The position numbers and the translations under genes are program-made. DNA of 64,000 bases from an uncultured Fibrobacter sp. (GTDB lineage Bacteria > Fibrobacterota > Fibrobacteria > Fibrobacterales > Fibrobacteraceae): the NCBI GenBank assembly GCA_934699585.1, contig CAKUWY010000017.1, forward strand, positions 7,582 to 71,581. Reading direction: 5' to 3'. Below, one piece after another: positions 1 to 8,814 of this stretch. The stretch's first letter is position 1, and each line of letters starts with the position of its first letter. The notes beneath the pieces are model-generated. The model made no database searches. It was not told where the DNA came from and saw only the letters and a list, made by a program, of their open reading frames with translations.

Positions 1-1098
1 GCGTTCCATCAACACAAAACGCTCTTCCAACGTCAATAGCACTTCGTGGACTCCCAGGTAGTTGGAATCGGCCTCGTGGCCGCGGAAGGTATTTGCCCCA
101 CCATGGTAATAGTAGTCGTAGCGTTCCACATCGCCCAGGCGGTAACGCACCAGGGCTGTCGCCCCCGTCACAAAGCGCCAGAGCGTGTAATAGGCCCTGG
201 CATCCGTCAAAAGTTCGCGGTAATTCTCGCCACCCATGCCGCCATCACAAGTCGCGCCATCATCTATTATATTACAGCTGAAATCGCGATCGTCACCCTC
301 GCCCACATGGGTCAGCATGTATTCAAAATAGACTCCCCGGCGGCTATCCAGCTTGCTATCACGGAAATCGAAAGCGAAACCGAATCCAAATTCAGGCAAG
401 AAAGCGGCATCCTTCAACTCGCGGCCAGCCACCGTCATGAGCAGGGACAAATGGGGGGAAATTCCGTAATCCAAGTCCAGGTCCAGAAGCCAACTGTCAT
501 CCTGGAAACCGCGAATTTCATCGTAACTGTCCGTACGGAGGAACTCCAAGTTCCAGCCCAGAGGCAGGCCGAACAGGTAGGGCGAACTTGCGTAGAAAGC
601 GTATTCGTTATTGTCTAGGAACGGGTCGGTAGAGGTGCGGTACTGGACCTCGGCACGAATGTCCTCACCCAGCACGTTCAGGTTTGCGAGGGCAAGGCCG
701 ATCATGAGCCCGTCTCGGTCGGTCTTCTTGCCTGCGGGGGCGGGAATCCAGCGAAAAATTTCCTTGAAGGTGTAAGTGAGCGCCCCTGCATCACAGGCGA
801 CCGCCACCTCCGTAAACAGGTCCAGGTCCTGCAGGCGGCGCTTTTCGGTCTCAAACTTTTCGGTAGAGAAAGCCTCCCCCGCCTTGTTCAACAGTTCCCG
901 CTGGACCACGCGGGGGTTCGTGTGTTCCAGGCCCTCGAAACGGACGGAAGAAATAACCGTGCCATCAGTACAAACCGCCCCCATGGGGGCCGACGAGTCC
1001 GCCGGAGCCACCTGGAGGGAATCGGCATCCGCCGGAGCCGCCATTGCGGACACCGCAAGGACAAGCAGGCTGAGGAATGTGGTTTTAAGGCGAAACAT
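1..1098 (-). CDS. Omp85-family outer-membrane barrel protein, 3' end cut by the window
   Basis: The first 366 codons can be read; the gene runs off the left edge. It starts at ATG 1098 with a signal peptide ending near AMAAPA. Residues about 40-115 look like a single POTRA domain (a VRFEGLEHTN strand, then a helix with KAGEAFS). The rest is beta-barrel sequence with alternating aromatic residues, and it contains GGANTFRGH, which matches the conserved GG..SFRG-type barrel motif of Omp85/TamA proteins. Members insert proteins into, or move them across, the outer membrane. One POTRA is fewer than in BamA, so this is more likely a TamA-like or other Omp85 paralogue than BamA itself. Family assignment is firm; the exact role is inferred. 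Confidence 0.85.
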   Translation of the reverse strand, partial: MFRLKTTFLSLLVLAVSAMAAPADADSLQVAPADSSAPMGAVCTDGTVISSVRFEGLEHTNPRVVQRELLNKAGEAFSTEKFETEKRRLQDLDLFTEVAVACDAGALTYTFKEIFRWIPAPAGKKTDRDGLMIGLALANLNVLGEDIRAEVQYRTSTDPFLDNNEYAFYASSPYLFGLPLGWNLEFLRTDSYDEIRGFQDDSWLLDLDLDYGISPHLSLLMTVAGRELKDAAFLPEFGFGFAFDFRDSKLDSRRGVYFEYMLTHVGEGDDRDFSCNIIDDGATCDGGMGGENYRELLTDARAYYTLWRFVTGATALVRYRLGDVERYDYYYHGGANTFRGHEADSNYLGVHEVLLTLEERFVLMER

Positions 1099-1122
1099 CG
1101 ATGTAAATGTAGAATTATGCAA

Positions 1123-1225
1123 GATCCCCGCCTTCGCGGGGATGACGAAATAGGGTCGCGGGGATGACGAAATAGGGTCGCGGGGATGACAATGTAGGGT
1201 CGCGGGGATGACGATATAGGGGGCG
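1123..1225. repeat. REP-like palindrome followed by a 22-bp tandem repeat
   Basis: A GATCCCCGCC...GGGGATGAC hairpin at 1123-1146 is followed by about three and a half copies of a 22-bp unit containing TAGGGTCGCGGGGATGAC. Each unit repeats the 3' arm of the palindrome, as if that arm had been amplified. It sits between the Omp85 gene and the stop of the downstream-lying ABC gene, both on the minus strand. Confidence 0.85.
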
Positions 1226-1231
1226 GGATGG

Positions 1232-2914
1232 TTAAAATTTGATTCGTTTTCGGCGGTTCCTGGGGTCGATGCGCTTCTGGATAGCCGTGAGCACCCGTGT
1301 CAAGAACCAGGCAATGGCAAAATAGATGATTGCCGTTGTGACCAGCGGGAAAAACGCCTCGTAAGTGCGGCTACGGATAATGTCGGAAGCCTTGGTCAAA
1401 TCCTGAATGGCGATGTAACCCACAATCGAAGTCATCTTCACCAGCGAAATGAATTCACCCTGGTACACCGGCAAAAAGTGTCTGGCCGCCTGGGGCAACA
1501 CGATCTTGAAGAAAGCACGGGGTTTCGTGTAACCCAGGGCAAGGGCCGCTTCCATCTGCCCCTTGTCTACCGCCTCGATTCCCGTGCGCATCATCTCGGA
1601 AACATAGGCCCCGAAGTTCATGCCAAAGCCAATGACAGCTACCCAGACTCCATCGATTCCCGTACGGGCAAACACCACATAGAACAGAATCATCAAGAGC
1701 ACCACCGAAGGGGTCCCCTGCAGAATGCGGATATAGGTAATGGCGATGGCATCTACAATTCTAATCTTGGAAAGGCGCATCAGGCAAATCAGGAATCCAA
1801 GAACCGTACCGAACAATGCCGACAGTATGGAAATATACACAGTCACCCAGATGCCATTTGTCACCAGTTTCCAGCGGGATTCCATGACGAAGGTCCGCAC
1901 AAAACTGGACTTCAACGACGTAATCAGGCCTTCTTCGACAATGGCGGTAGAGTCGCTTGCCCCACCGTTTTTCGCAGGCGGCAACACATTCTTTTCATCC
2001 AGAATCTGCACTGCCATCACGCATTCCGACACATAGAACGAATTGGACAGGAAATTCTTTTCCTTGAACGCCGGGGTTGTACTCAACGTTGCCACCGCAA
2101 AATCGAACATTCCCGTTTCGACACCGAGAATAACCGATTCAAACGCGACATCGTGAACTTCAAGGCCGTACCCCATCTCTGCAAAAATCCGGGCCATCAA
2201 GTCCATCTCGTAACCGACAACTTTACCGTCCTTAATGTATTCAAACGGCGGATTGATGGCACTCGTCGCCATCTTGAAAGTCGGCTTTCCCTCTTTTGCC
2301 TTCGGGAAATCCACGACCTTTCTCGTTTCGTCGTGGCCCAGCCACAGGTTGTCAATCGAATCCAGAAGGCCCGATGCACGGTACTTTTCGATATAGGTGT
2401 TCAACTCGTCACGAAGAATGCGTCCCTTCTCCTTTTTCGGGAATACCGCCACAATATCCATGGGCTCAAAACCCGCATGGATATAGCCAAGATTCGGGTT
2501 TTCCAAAGCCGCATAACGAATCACCGGTTCGTCGTTGATAAAGCCATCCAACTTACCGTTAGCCACAAGGTAGGCCATGTCCGGCGTAGATTTGTAATAG
2601 TCGATTTTCGCCTTTGGGAGAAGGCGCCGCGTTTCCTTGTCGACGAAAACGAAACCCGTCTGCATACCGAGTCTCAGATTCACGTTTTTGTTCATCTCGG
2701 CTATGGAATTGTACTTGAGCTTTTTTTTCCTGAACTGGGGCGGAACATCTTTCAGCAGAGAATCCCTATTTACAACCACGGCATCTTCAGCATCGCGATC
2801 TGACCCGACCATGATGGCGTTCGATTGTCCAACAGACTGAAGTTGGTCCTTTGATTCATTGCAACCGATAAGAATCAGGCAAAGCAGGAGTAAAAATCTT
2901 AAAATCATCGTCAT
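1232..2914 (-). CDS. amino-acid ABC transporter: binding domains fused to the permease
   Basis: This 560-residue lipoprotein starts with a hydrophobic signal ending in the lipobox LIGC. Residues about 60-200 match lobe 2 of a family 3 solute-binding protein (GMQTG, NGKLDGFINDEP, SGLLDSI). Residues about 210-305 match lobe 1 of such a protein (NPPFEYIKDG, GYEMDLMARIF, TGMFDFAVA). The lobes are therefore in reverse order. Residues about 345-550 are a GlnP/HisM-type permease with several membrane segments and the EAA-loop region (EAALALGYTKPRAFFKIVLP). It probably takes up a polar amino acid together with the ATPase encoded 9 bases upstream. The substrate cannot be read from the sequence. Confidence 0.88.
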   Translation of the reverse strand: MTMILRFLLLLCLILIGCNESKDQLQSVGQSNAIMVGSDRDAEDAVVVNRDSLLKDVPPQFRKKKLKYNSIAEMNKNVNLRLGMQTGFVFVDKETRRLLPKAKIDYYKSTPDMAYLVANGKLDGFINDEPVIRYAALENPNLGYIHAGFEPMDIVAVFPKKEKGRILRDELNTYIEKYRASGLLDSIDNLWLGHDETRKVVDFPKAKEGKPTFKMATSAINPPFEYIKDGKVVGYEMDLMARIFAEMGYGLEVHDVAFESVILGVETGMFDFAVATLSTTPAFKEKNFLSNSFYVSECVMAVQILDEKNVLPPAKNGGASDSTAIVEEGLITSLKSSFVRTFVMESRWKLVTNGIWVTVYISILSALFGTVLGFLICLMRLSKIRIVDAIAITYIRILQGTPSVVLLMILFYVVFARTGIDGVWVAVIGFGMNFGAYVSEMMRTGIEAVDKGQMEAALALGYTKPRAFFKIVLPQAARHFLPVYQGEFISLVKMTSIVGYIAIQDLTKASDIIRSRTYEAFFPLVTTAIIYFAIAWFLTRVLTAIQKRIDPRNRRKRIKF

Positions 2915-2923
2915 TCCCTCCCT

Positions 2924-4006
2924 TTACCTAATACGCAGTTTCATGCAGTTCTTGCCATCTATGTATTCATGCTTGACATCGCTCGTGGCAAGTTCTACAA
3001 CTCTTCGAGACACGTCATCTATATCATCCAGAGGATTCAGGGAATTACCGCCATACTCAATTTTAGCCGCAAGCCCCTCGTTCTCACCGGAATACTCCAT
3101 TGCCAAGAGAATCTCCTCTGTATCGGGAATCTTGTAAACCAAGGACTGAGCCACAATTTCCTCGAAAACATAGAGCATGTTCCTGGACATCTTGCCTGAG
3201 ATTTGGTTTTTCTCGGCAAAGTTATGCAGACGGTTGACAATTCCCACATAGTCCATGGAACCGCCGGAAAACTTTTCTTCGAAAACCTTGAGACGTCTTA
3301 TGAACTGACGGGTCCTGTCCTTTTGCGGATTGTCAAATATCTGCTCGGGAGTCCCTTCCTCGTAGATGACCCCCTGGTCCATATAAAAGATTCGGGTGGA
3401 AATATCCCGGGCGAATTTCATCTCGTGGGTTACAATCAGCATGGTGAGCCCCTGCTTTGCAAGGTTTCGGATAACCGCAAGGACCTCCCCCACCATGGTG
3501 GGGTCCAAGGCACTGGTGGGCTCGTCGAACAGTACAATTTCAGGGTCCATGGCCAAGGTACGGGCGATAGCCGCACGCTGTTTCTGCCCACCGGAAAGTT
3601 CTTCGGGCAAATTCAGGGCCTTGTCCGCAAGGCCTACCGTATGGAGGAGCGCCATGGACTTTTCGTAGGCTTCTTTCCTGGTCCGATGGAGCAAATCCAC
3701 CTGAGCCACCATGATGTTTTCGAGAACGGTCATGTGGTTGAAAAGGTTGAAGCTCTGGAAAACCATGCCCATCTTGCGACGGAGCGACGGAACATCTGCC
3801 GAAGGCGCCGTAATGGACTTGCCGTCAATCAGAATTTCCCCCGCAGTCGGATCTTCCAAGCGGTTGATACAGCGAAGGAACGTGGACTTGCCTGTACCCG
3901 AAGGGCCGATAATAGAAATAATGTCGCCTTTTTCAATTTCGGCATTCACGTCCAGCAGCGGCGTGGCATTAGGGAATACTTTTTTCAGGTGACGGATTGA
4001 AATCAT
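2924..4006 (-). CDS. amino-acid ABC transporter ATPase with a C-terminal GHKL-like domain
   Basis: This 360-residue protein has a complete GlnQ-type ATPase in residues 1-245: Walker A GPSGTGKST, signature LSGGQKQRAA, Walker B IVLFDEP and the following switch histidine (VTHE). GlnQ proteins usually end there. Here residues about 250-360 form an extra domain resembling RsbW/SpoIIAB histidine-kinase-like ATPases: an EEIVAQ helix where the N-box should be, a KIEYGGNSLNPL segment in the place of the G1 box, and a final KHEYIDGKNCMKLRI strand pair. The N-box Asn and G1 Asp are not conserved, so it may bind a partner without phosphorylating it. A GAGGG ribosome site precedes ATG 4006. It is cotranscribed with the permease gene downstream. 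Confidence 0.88.
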   Translation of the reverse strand: MISIRHLKKVFPNATPLLDVNAEIEKGDIISIIGPSGTGKSTFLRCINRLEDPTAGEILIDGKSITAPSADVPSLRRKMGMVFQSFNLFNHMTVLENIMVAQVDLLHRTRKEAYEKSMALLHTVGLADKALNLPEELSGGQKQRAAIARTLAMDPEIVLFDEPTSALDPTMVGEVLAVIRNLAKQGLTMLIVTHEMKFARDISTRIFYMDQGVIYEEGTPEQIFDNPQKDRTRQFIRRLKVFEEKFSGGSMDYVGIVNRLHNFAEKNQISGKMSRNMLYVFEEIVAQSLVYKIPDTEEILLAMEYSGENEGLAAKIEYGGNSLNPLDDIDDVSRRVVELATSDVKHEYIDGKNCMKLRIR

Positions 4007-4051
4007 AATCCCTCGACAATTTCACTTTTCGATGAAAATATAAATAATGAC

Positions 4052-4080
4052 AAGGGAGGGTTCTCCCCTCCCTAAAACTT
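4052..4080 (-). terminator. GC-rich hairpin after the DUF2062-DUF1015 gene
   Basis: The arms AGGGAGGG and CCCTCCCT surround a 5-base loop just past the stop of the DUF2062-DUF1015 gene. On the minus strand it is followed only by a weak T-rich stretch, so termination is plausible but not certain. Confidence 0.5.
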
Positions 4081-4099
4081 ATCCGACATGTGTCAATGA

Positions 4100-5941
4100 T
4101 TAATCCAGCGAATGGACCAGCAGACCGTCACGGAGCTTGGGTTCGAACCAGGTGCTCTTGGGCGGCATGATTTCGCCGGCGTCGGCGATGTTCATGAGCT
4201 GGTCGAGAGTGGTCGGATACATGGCAAAGGCGCAGGCGCATTCACCGCTATCCACGCGCTTCACGAGTTCGCCGAGACCGCGAATGCCACCGACAAAGTC
4301 GATGCGCTTGGAAGTACGCGGGTCGTCGATATCGAAGAGCGGCTTGAGGATGAGCTTCTGGAGGAGCGCCACGTCCAGGCTATCGACTGGGCCCAAGTTC
4401 TTGAGGAACTGGTCCTTGAAGGTGCAAGCGTACCACTTGCCGCCCATGTAGAAATTCACCTGGTTCTGCTTGGCAGGGCTCTGCATCTTGTCGAGAGCAA
4501 CGATATCGAACACCTTCTTCATCTCTTCCATGAGCTGTTCCGGAGTGCGACCGTTCAGGTCCTTCAGCACGCGGTTATAGTCCAGAATCTTGAGCTGAGT
4601 ACTCGGGAACAAAATGGCGAGGTAACGGTTGTATTCTTCGTCACCGGTGTTCTTCGGGTTCTGTTCGGCGCGGTAGCTGGCGGCGCGGGCACCGGCAGCG
4701 CTCCTGTGGTGACCGTCGGCAATGTAGCTCACCGGAACGGCTTCGAAGGACTTGCGGATGGCTTCAATTTCGGCATCGTCATCGATGACCCAAACCGTGT
4801 GGCCGAATCCGTCACCCTTGCTCACGAAATCGTAAACAGGCTTACGCTTGGTGACGGCACCGAACACGTCGAACTGACCCTGGTCACGGTAAGTCAGGAA
4901 CACCGGACCCGTGTTGGCGTTGGTGGCCAGCACATGACGGAGGCGGTCTTCTTCCTTGTCGGCACGGGTGAGCTCGTGCTTCTTGATAATGCCGTTGAAG
5001 TAGTCGGCGGCAGGCACGCAGCACACCAGGCCGTACTGTTCACGACCGTTCATGGTCTGGCGGTAAACGTAGAGGCAAGGCTTCTTGTCGTAAGCAATCA
5101 CACCGTCGGCAATCATCTTGTCCAGGTTCTCGCGGGCGTGGGCATAGACCTTCGGGTCGTAGGCGTCCAGGTCATCGGGCAGTTCCAGTTCTGCACGGGT
5201 CACGCGCAGGTAGGAATGCGGGAGGCCTTCGGCCATGGCCTTCGCTTCGGCGCGGTTCATCACGTCGTACGGGAGGGCAGAAATCGTTTCAGCTTCGGCC
5301 GGGTTCACCGGGCGCAGCGCCTTGAACGGATAGATGTGCATCATAGGGTGTTTTCCTTTGTGTGCTTCTTTAATTAAAGCCTCGTCTTCGGCAATCAGGT
5401 CATGAATATAGCTGGTCTTGCCAGCCATCCATTTTTTCTTGCGATAATTTACAATAAAATAGGCCAGTACAAAAAATATTGCCCCGCCGATGGCGGCTAC
5501 GATGGTAATACCCACCATAAAAGCGGCTAGATGGCCCGCCGCATCGTGCCAAAGGTGAGTTATGACAGAAATAAAATTCTTAAAGGACAGCCCCTCAAAT
5601 TCCGAAAGGAAATCGAAATTGATTTTTTCAGGCTTCAACAGCTTGCAACCGATGGCATAGCCCGCCGGGTAAAAGAATCCGAACTGGGTCAAGGGGTTTG
5701 CCACGAAGGATGACACGATGCCGGGCACCTTCGGCAAGCGAAACACGGCACAAAAGGCCACCGTGAGGATAATCGCTATGCCGATAGTGGGCCAAATTCC
5801 AATAAACACGCCGGCGGCAACTGACCACGCCACCTTCAGGGCGTCCTGCCGTTTGGGGAACATGCGGTTATAATAGATACGGCTGAGCCTCTTGTACTTG
5901 GACTCGTTCTTGTCTATGGGTTTGTGCCTAAAATGAATCAT
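4100..5941 (-). CDS. DUF2062-DUF1015 fusion protein
   Basis: This 613-residue protein joins two families. Residues about 20-165 are a DUF2062 membrane domain (FPKRQDALKVAWSVAAGVFIG, then hydrophobic segments and an SSFVANPLTQFGFFYPAGY motif). Residues about 205-610 are a near full-length DUF1015 protein, with ALRPVNPAEAETISALPYDV at its start, YRQTMNG, KKHELTRADKEEDRLRH and IADGHHRSAAGAR. DUF1015 is normally a soluble stand-alone protein of about 410 residues and has no agreed biochemical function as far as I know. The fusion would tether it to the inner membrane. No neighbour clarifies the role. Domain calls are strong; function is unknown. Confidence 0.85.
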   Translation of the reverse strand: MIHFRHKPIDKNESKYKRLSRIYYNRMFPKRQDALKVAWSVAAGVFIGIWPTIGIAIILTVAFCAVFRLPKVPGIVSSFVANPLTQFGFFYPAGYAIGCKLLKPEKINFDFLSEFEGLSFKNFISVITHLWHDAAGHLAAFMVGITIVAAIGGAIFFVLAYFIVNYRKKKWMAGKTSYIHDLIAEDEALIKEAHKGKHPMMHIYPFKALRPVNPAEAETISALPYDVMNRAEAKAMAEGLPHSYLRVTRAELELPDDLDAYDPKVYAHARENLDKMIADGVIAYDKKPCLYVYRQTMNGREQYGLVCCVPAADYFNGIIKKHELTRADKEEDRLRHVLATNANTGPVFLTYRDQGQFDVFGAVTKRKPVYDFVSKGDGFGHTVWVIDDDAEIEAIRKSFEAVPVSYIADGHHRSAAGARAASYRAEQNPKNTGDEEYNRYLAILFPSTQLKILDYNRVLKDLNGRTPEQLMEEMKKVFDIVALDKMQSPAKQNQVNFYMGGKWYACTFKDQFLKNLGPVDSLDVALLQKLILKPLFDIDDPRTSKRIDFVGGIRGLGELVKRVDSGECACAFAMYPTTLDQLMNIADAGEIMPPKSTWFEPKLRDGLLVHSLD

Positions 5942-5967
5942 CGCGGGGGCAAATATAGAAAAATAGT

Positions 5968-6085
5968 GGCTAGAATCTAGGGGCTAGGATCTAGAAGCTA
6001 GTATCTAGGGGCTAGATCTAGGGGTTGTGAAGTCGCACATCGCTCATCGCTCACTACTACCATCCCGAGCCTCGGACCTCGACCC
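5968..6085. repeat. degenerate heptanucleotide repeat
   Basis: CTAG occurs exactly every 7 bases at 5970, 5977, 5984, 5991, 5998, 6005 and 6012, inside GCTAGRA/TCTAGGG-like units. The next 60 bases keep a loose 7-base period (CTCATCG, CTCACTA, CTCGGAC, CTCGACC). It fills most of the gap between the divergent DUF2062-DUF1015 and greB genes. Confidence 0.8.
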
Positions 6086-6113
6086 CCGTGCCTTTTTATA
6101 TATTTTACAATCT

Positions 6114-6581
6114 ATGAAGCATTTGATTTCCAAAGAAGGCTTTGATAAACTGAAGGCGGAGTGGGAAAACCTGAAATTCGTGGAACGCCCCGCCATGATC
6201 AACCAGGTGCAGGCCGCCGCCGCCGAAGGGGACCGTAGCGAGAATGCCGCCTACACCTACGGCCGCATGCGGGTCCGGGAAATCGACCGCCGCCTGCGGG
6301 AACTGGACCGCATCCTGGACGGAGCCCAGGTGGTAGAAACCCAGGCCCCTACCGATGGCACCATCAAGTTCGGCGCTACCATCAAGATGAAAGACATCAA
6401 GACCAAGCGTGAAAAGACCTACAGCATCGTTGGGGAAAAAGAAATCGACCCGCTGCAGGGCCGTATCAGCATGAAGTCTCCCATCGGCGAAGCCCTCATG
6501 GGCAAAAAGCAGGGTGACCAAGTGCAAGTGCAAGCCCCGAAGGGAGTGATTACTTACGAAATTGTGGAAGTAACATACTAG
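6114..6581 (+). CDS. greB: transcript cleavage factor GreB
   Basis: This 155-residue protein has the GreA/GreB layout: an N-terminal coiled coil (residues 1-75) and a C-terminal FKBP-like domain (about 80-155). The coil tip reads EGDRSENAAYTYGRMRVREIDRR, which fits GreB (acidic D and E at the tip, then the Y.YG...REIDRR signature) better than GreA. It binds in the secondary channel of RNA polymerase and stimulates cleavage of backtracked RNA. The frame is open further upstream, but homology begins at MKHLISKEGF, so ATG 6114 is the start. The upstream codons lie in repeat DNA. Confidence 0.92.
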   Translation: MKHLISKEGFDKLKAEWENLKFVERPAMINQVQAAAAEGDRSENAAYTYGRMRVREIDRRLRELDRILDGAQVVETQAPTDGTIKFGATIKMKDIKTKREKTYSIVGEKEIDPLQGRISMKSPIGEALMGKKQGDQVQVQAPKGVITYEIVEVTY

Positions 6582-6688
6582 CTATGAGCGCGCTCCCTAC
6601 GGTCGCTTTGAGGAATGAGGTCGTTCGTTCCACTCACTTTGAGAATAACTAATCATGAAAAGCTTGTTATTTTTTTTACAATGCTATG

Positions 6689-6746
6689 CACCTCAAAGGC
6701 TCGAAGAGCCGTGCTCATACCCCGAAGTGCCGTAGGCACGACCTCA
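6689..6746. repeat. 'ACCTCAAAG...CGACCTCA' dispersed repeat before tatD
   Basis: A heptad-like ACCTCAA flank surrounds a small palindrome (GTGCCGTAGGCAC). The same design recurs near 8815-8866, 9204-9284 and 33430-33478, with a different palindrome core in each. The 172-base gap between greB and tatD holds little else apart from a T-rich stretch near 6665-6680. Confidence 0.65.
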
Positions 6747-6753
6747 AGGCCCT

Positions 6754-7560
6754 ATGTTCATCGACACTCATTGCCATATTGATTCCTACGAGCGGCACTC
6801 CGGCGAGAGCCTGGATTCTCTGCTGGAGCGGCTCCCCCACGATGCCGACCCGAAGGTCGCCCTGCCCGAGGCATTCATCCACGTGGCTTGCGACCCGGCA
6901 GACTTTGAATATGCACGGGAAATTTCGGAAAAATACCCGAACGTCTATGCCGCCTACGGAATCCACCCGGAATATGTTCTGACGGAAACCGCCGAAGACG
7001 AAGCCCGAATGATGGAATTCCTGAAGCACCCCAAGTGCGTCGCCTGCGGGGAGTTCGGGCTAGACTACCATTACGATTTGGAACATCGGGCAGAACAGGT
7101 CAAGCTGTTTGAACGGCACTTGCAACTGGGCATCGAAAGCGGCAAGCCCTTGGTGCTCCACCTGCGGGAAGCGGACGAAGACGCCCTGGCAGTCCTCCGC
7201 AATGCGGACCTAAAAGACAAAATCATCCATGTCCACTGCTTTACGGGAACGCCGGAATTCGCAGGGCAACTCCTGGAATTCGGGGCCAGTAAAAATGCCA
7301 ACTTTTTTGTGGGCTTTACGGGAATTGTCACCTTCAAGAATGCCCAGAATGTGCGGGATGCCGCAATCCTAGTCCCTCTCGACCAGATGCTCCTGGAAAC
7401 GGACAGCCCCTACATGGCCCCAATCCCCTATCGTGGAAAGCCGAGCCATTCGGGATATATCCCCTACATCGCCGAAAAACTGGCCGAAGTCAAGAACGTC
7501 TCCGTAGAAGTAATCTACAGGCACTGCCGCGAAAACACAAGACGCTGTTACGGGATTTAA
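6754..7560 (+). CDS. tatD: TatD-family metal-dependent hydrolase
   Basis: This 268-residue TIM-barrel amidohydrolase carries the TatD signatures: FIDTHCHID at the start (two metal-binding His), GEFGLDYHYD (metal-bridging Glu), VLHLREADED (His), HVHCFTGTPEFA (His) and LLETDSPYMAP (Asp). TatD/YcfH proteins are described as deoxyribonucleases with 3'-5' exonuclease activity. The length is typical. It converges with the LolC/E-type gene, with only 6 bases between the two stop codons. Confidence 0.92.
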   Translation: MFIDTHCHIDSYERHSGESLDSLLERLPHDADPKVALPEAFIHVACDPADFEYAREISEKYPNVYAAYGIHPEYVLTETAEDEARMMEFLKHPKCVACGEFGLDYHYDLEHRAEQVKLFERHLQLGIESGKPLVLHLREADEDALAVLRNADLKDKIIHVHCFTGTPEFAGQLLEFGASKNANFFVGFTGIVTFKNAQNVRDAAILVPLDQMLLETDSPYMAPIPYRGKPSHSGYIPYIAEKLAEVKNVSVEVIYRHCRENTRRCYGI

Positions 7561-7566
7561 TGTACG

Positions 7567-8814
7567 TCATTCGTGCCTAATCGCCCCTACAGGATCGAGC
7601 CTGCTAGCCTTCCAGGCGGGCAAAATCGTCGCCAGAACGCAGAGGGCAATGCCGATGACAAAAATCAAGACCACATCTATCAGGTGCACCGAAATCGGGA
7701 AGTAGGGAATCACGTAAACGTCGCCTGGGAGCTTGATAAAGTGGTAAGCCTCTTGCAGTTTGCAAAGCACAATGCCGATGGTGCCGCCCACGATAGTGCC
7801 GCCCACGCCAATGAAACTACCCATGAGCATGAACACCCGCATGATTCCCGCCTTGCTGAGGCCCATGCTGCGGAGGATGCCGATTTCCTTGGTCTTGTCG
7901 ATAACCACCATAATGAGGGAACTGATGATATTGAAAGCCGCTACCAAGATGATAAGGCAAATCACCGCCGCCACGATGAACTTTTCGTAGTTCATCCACT
8001 TGAGGAGGGTAATGTTCTTGGTTTTCCAGTCAATAACGTAGTAAGGGTATGTCAACCACTCCGACACCTTGTCGATGGCCTCCCCTGCTTTCCAATGGTC
8101 CTTGATGCGGAACTGGATGCCCGTCACCGCATCGCCCATGGCAAGGAGTTTCTGAAGTTCGGGAATTCCCACATAGGCCAGATTGCCGTCGTATTCATAG
8201 GTACCGGTCTCGAAAATACCGCTGACCACGCACATCATCATCTTGGGGCCGCCGGCGGTCATCATCTCGTCCGGACTCTGGAAAGTCTGGAGCACCAGCT
8301 TGTCGCCCACCACCACACGCAAGCGGTTGGCCAGGCCCGACCCGAGAATCACTCCCGGACGGCGGGTACCGCCCATGTCTTCCAGACTATCGACGGAATA
8401 AGTTCCCCACTTGATGTACTTGTGGATGTCGGTGACATTCTTCGCCGTTTCCGGGTCGATACCGTAAATCACGATACCGTCGTTCACCTTCTTGGAGCTG
8501 ATTCCCACCTTGTAGATGATAAAGGGAGAGGCGGCTACTACAGAAGAATCCCGGGTCCTGACTTCGTTGATAAGGCTATCGTAGGCGGTAACGGGCTCAC
8601 CATTATAGGACATGAGTTCAAAGTGGGCGTCCTTCCCGATCATCTGGGCAGTGACTTCTTCTTCGAAACCGTTCACCGCAGCGAGGGCAACCACCAGCGC
8701 AAACACGCCGATACTCACCCCAAGCATACTGAAAATGCCGATAAGCGATACAAACAGGCTCTTCCGTTGAGCCCCCAGGTAACGCCAGGCGATTAGAAGT
8801 TCGAGTTTGTTCAT
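7567..8814 (-). CDS. LolC/LolE-type ABC transporter permease
   Basis: This 415-residue protein has one membrane segment near residues 22-48, a large periplasmic MacB-type domain (about 50-265) and three membrane segments at the C-terminus with the FtsX-type sequence KTKEIGILRSMGLSKAGI. The N-terminus (LLIAWRYLGAQRKSLFVSLI) is typical of LolC/LolE, which extract lipoproteins from the inner membrane for transport to the outer membrane. No LolD ATPase gene is adjacent, so the partner must be elsewhere. The start overlaps the stop of the preceding gene in an ATGA arrangement. Confidence 0.85.
   Translation of the reverse strand: MNKLELLIAWRYLGAQRKSLFVSLIGIFSMLGVSIGVFALVVALAAVNGFEEEVTAQMIGKDAHFELMSYNGEPVTAYDSLINEVRTRDSSVVAASPFIIYKVGISSKKVNDGIVIYGIDPETAKNVTDIHKYIKWGTYSVDSLEDMGGTRRPGVILGSGLANRLRVVVGDKLVLQTFQSPDEMMTAGGPKMMMCVVSGIFETGTYEYDGNLAYVGIPELQKLLAMGDAVTGIQFRIKDHWKAGEAIDKVSEWLTYPYYVIDWKTKNITLLKWMNYEKFIVAAVICLIILVAAFNIISSLIMVVIDKTKEIGILRSMGLSKAGIMRVFMLMGSFIGVGGTIVGGTIGIVLCKLQEAYHFIKLPGDVYVIPYFPISVHLIDVVLIFVIGIALCVLATILPAWKASRLDPVGAIRHE

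Noticed and set aside
1144..1221. Possible CRISPR array
   Set aside because: The units are 22 bases long and contiguous with no unique spacers; this is a tandem repeat derived from a REP-like palindrome.
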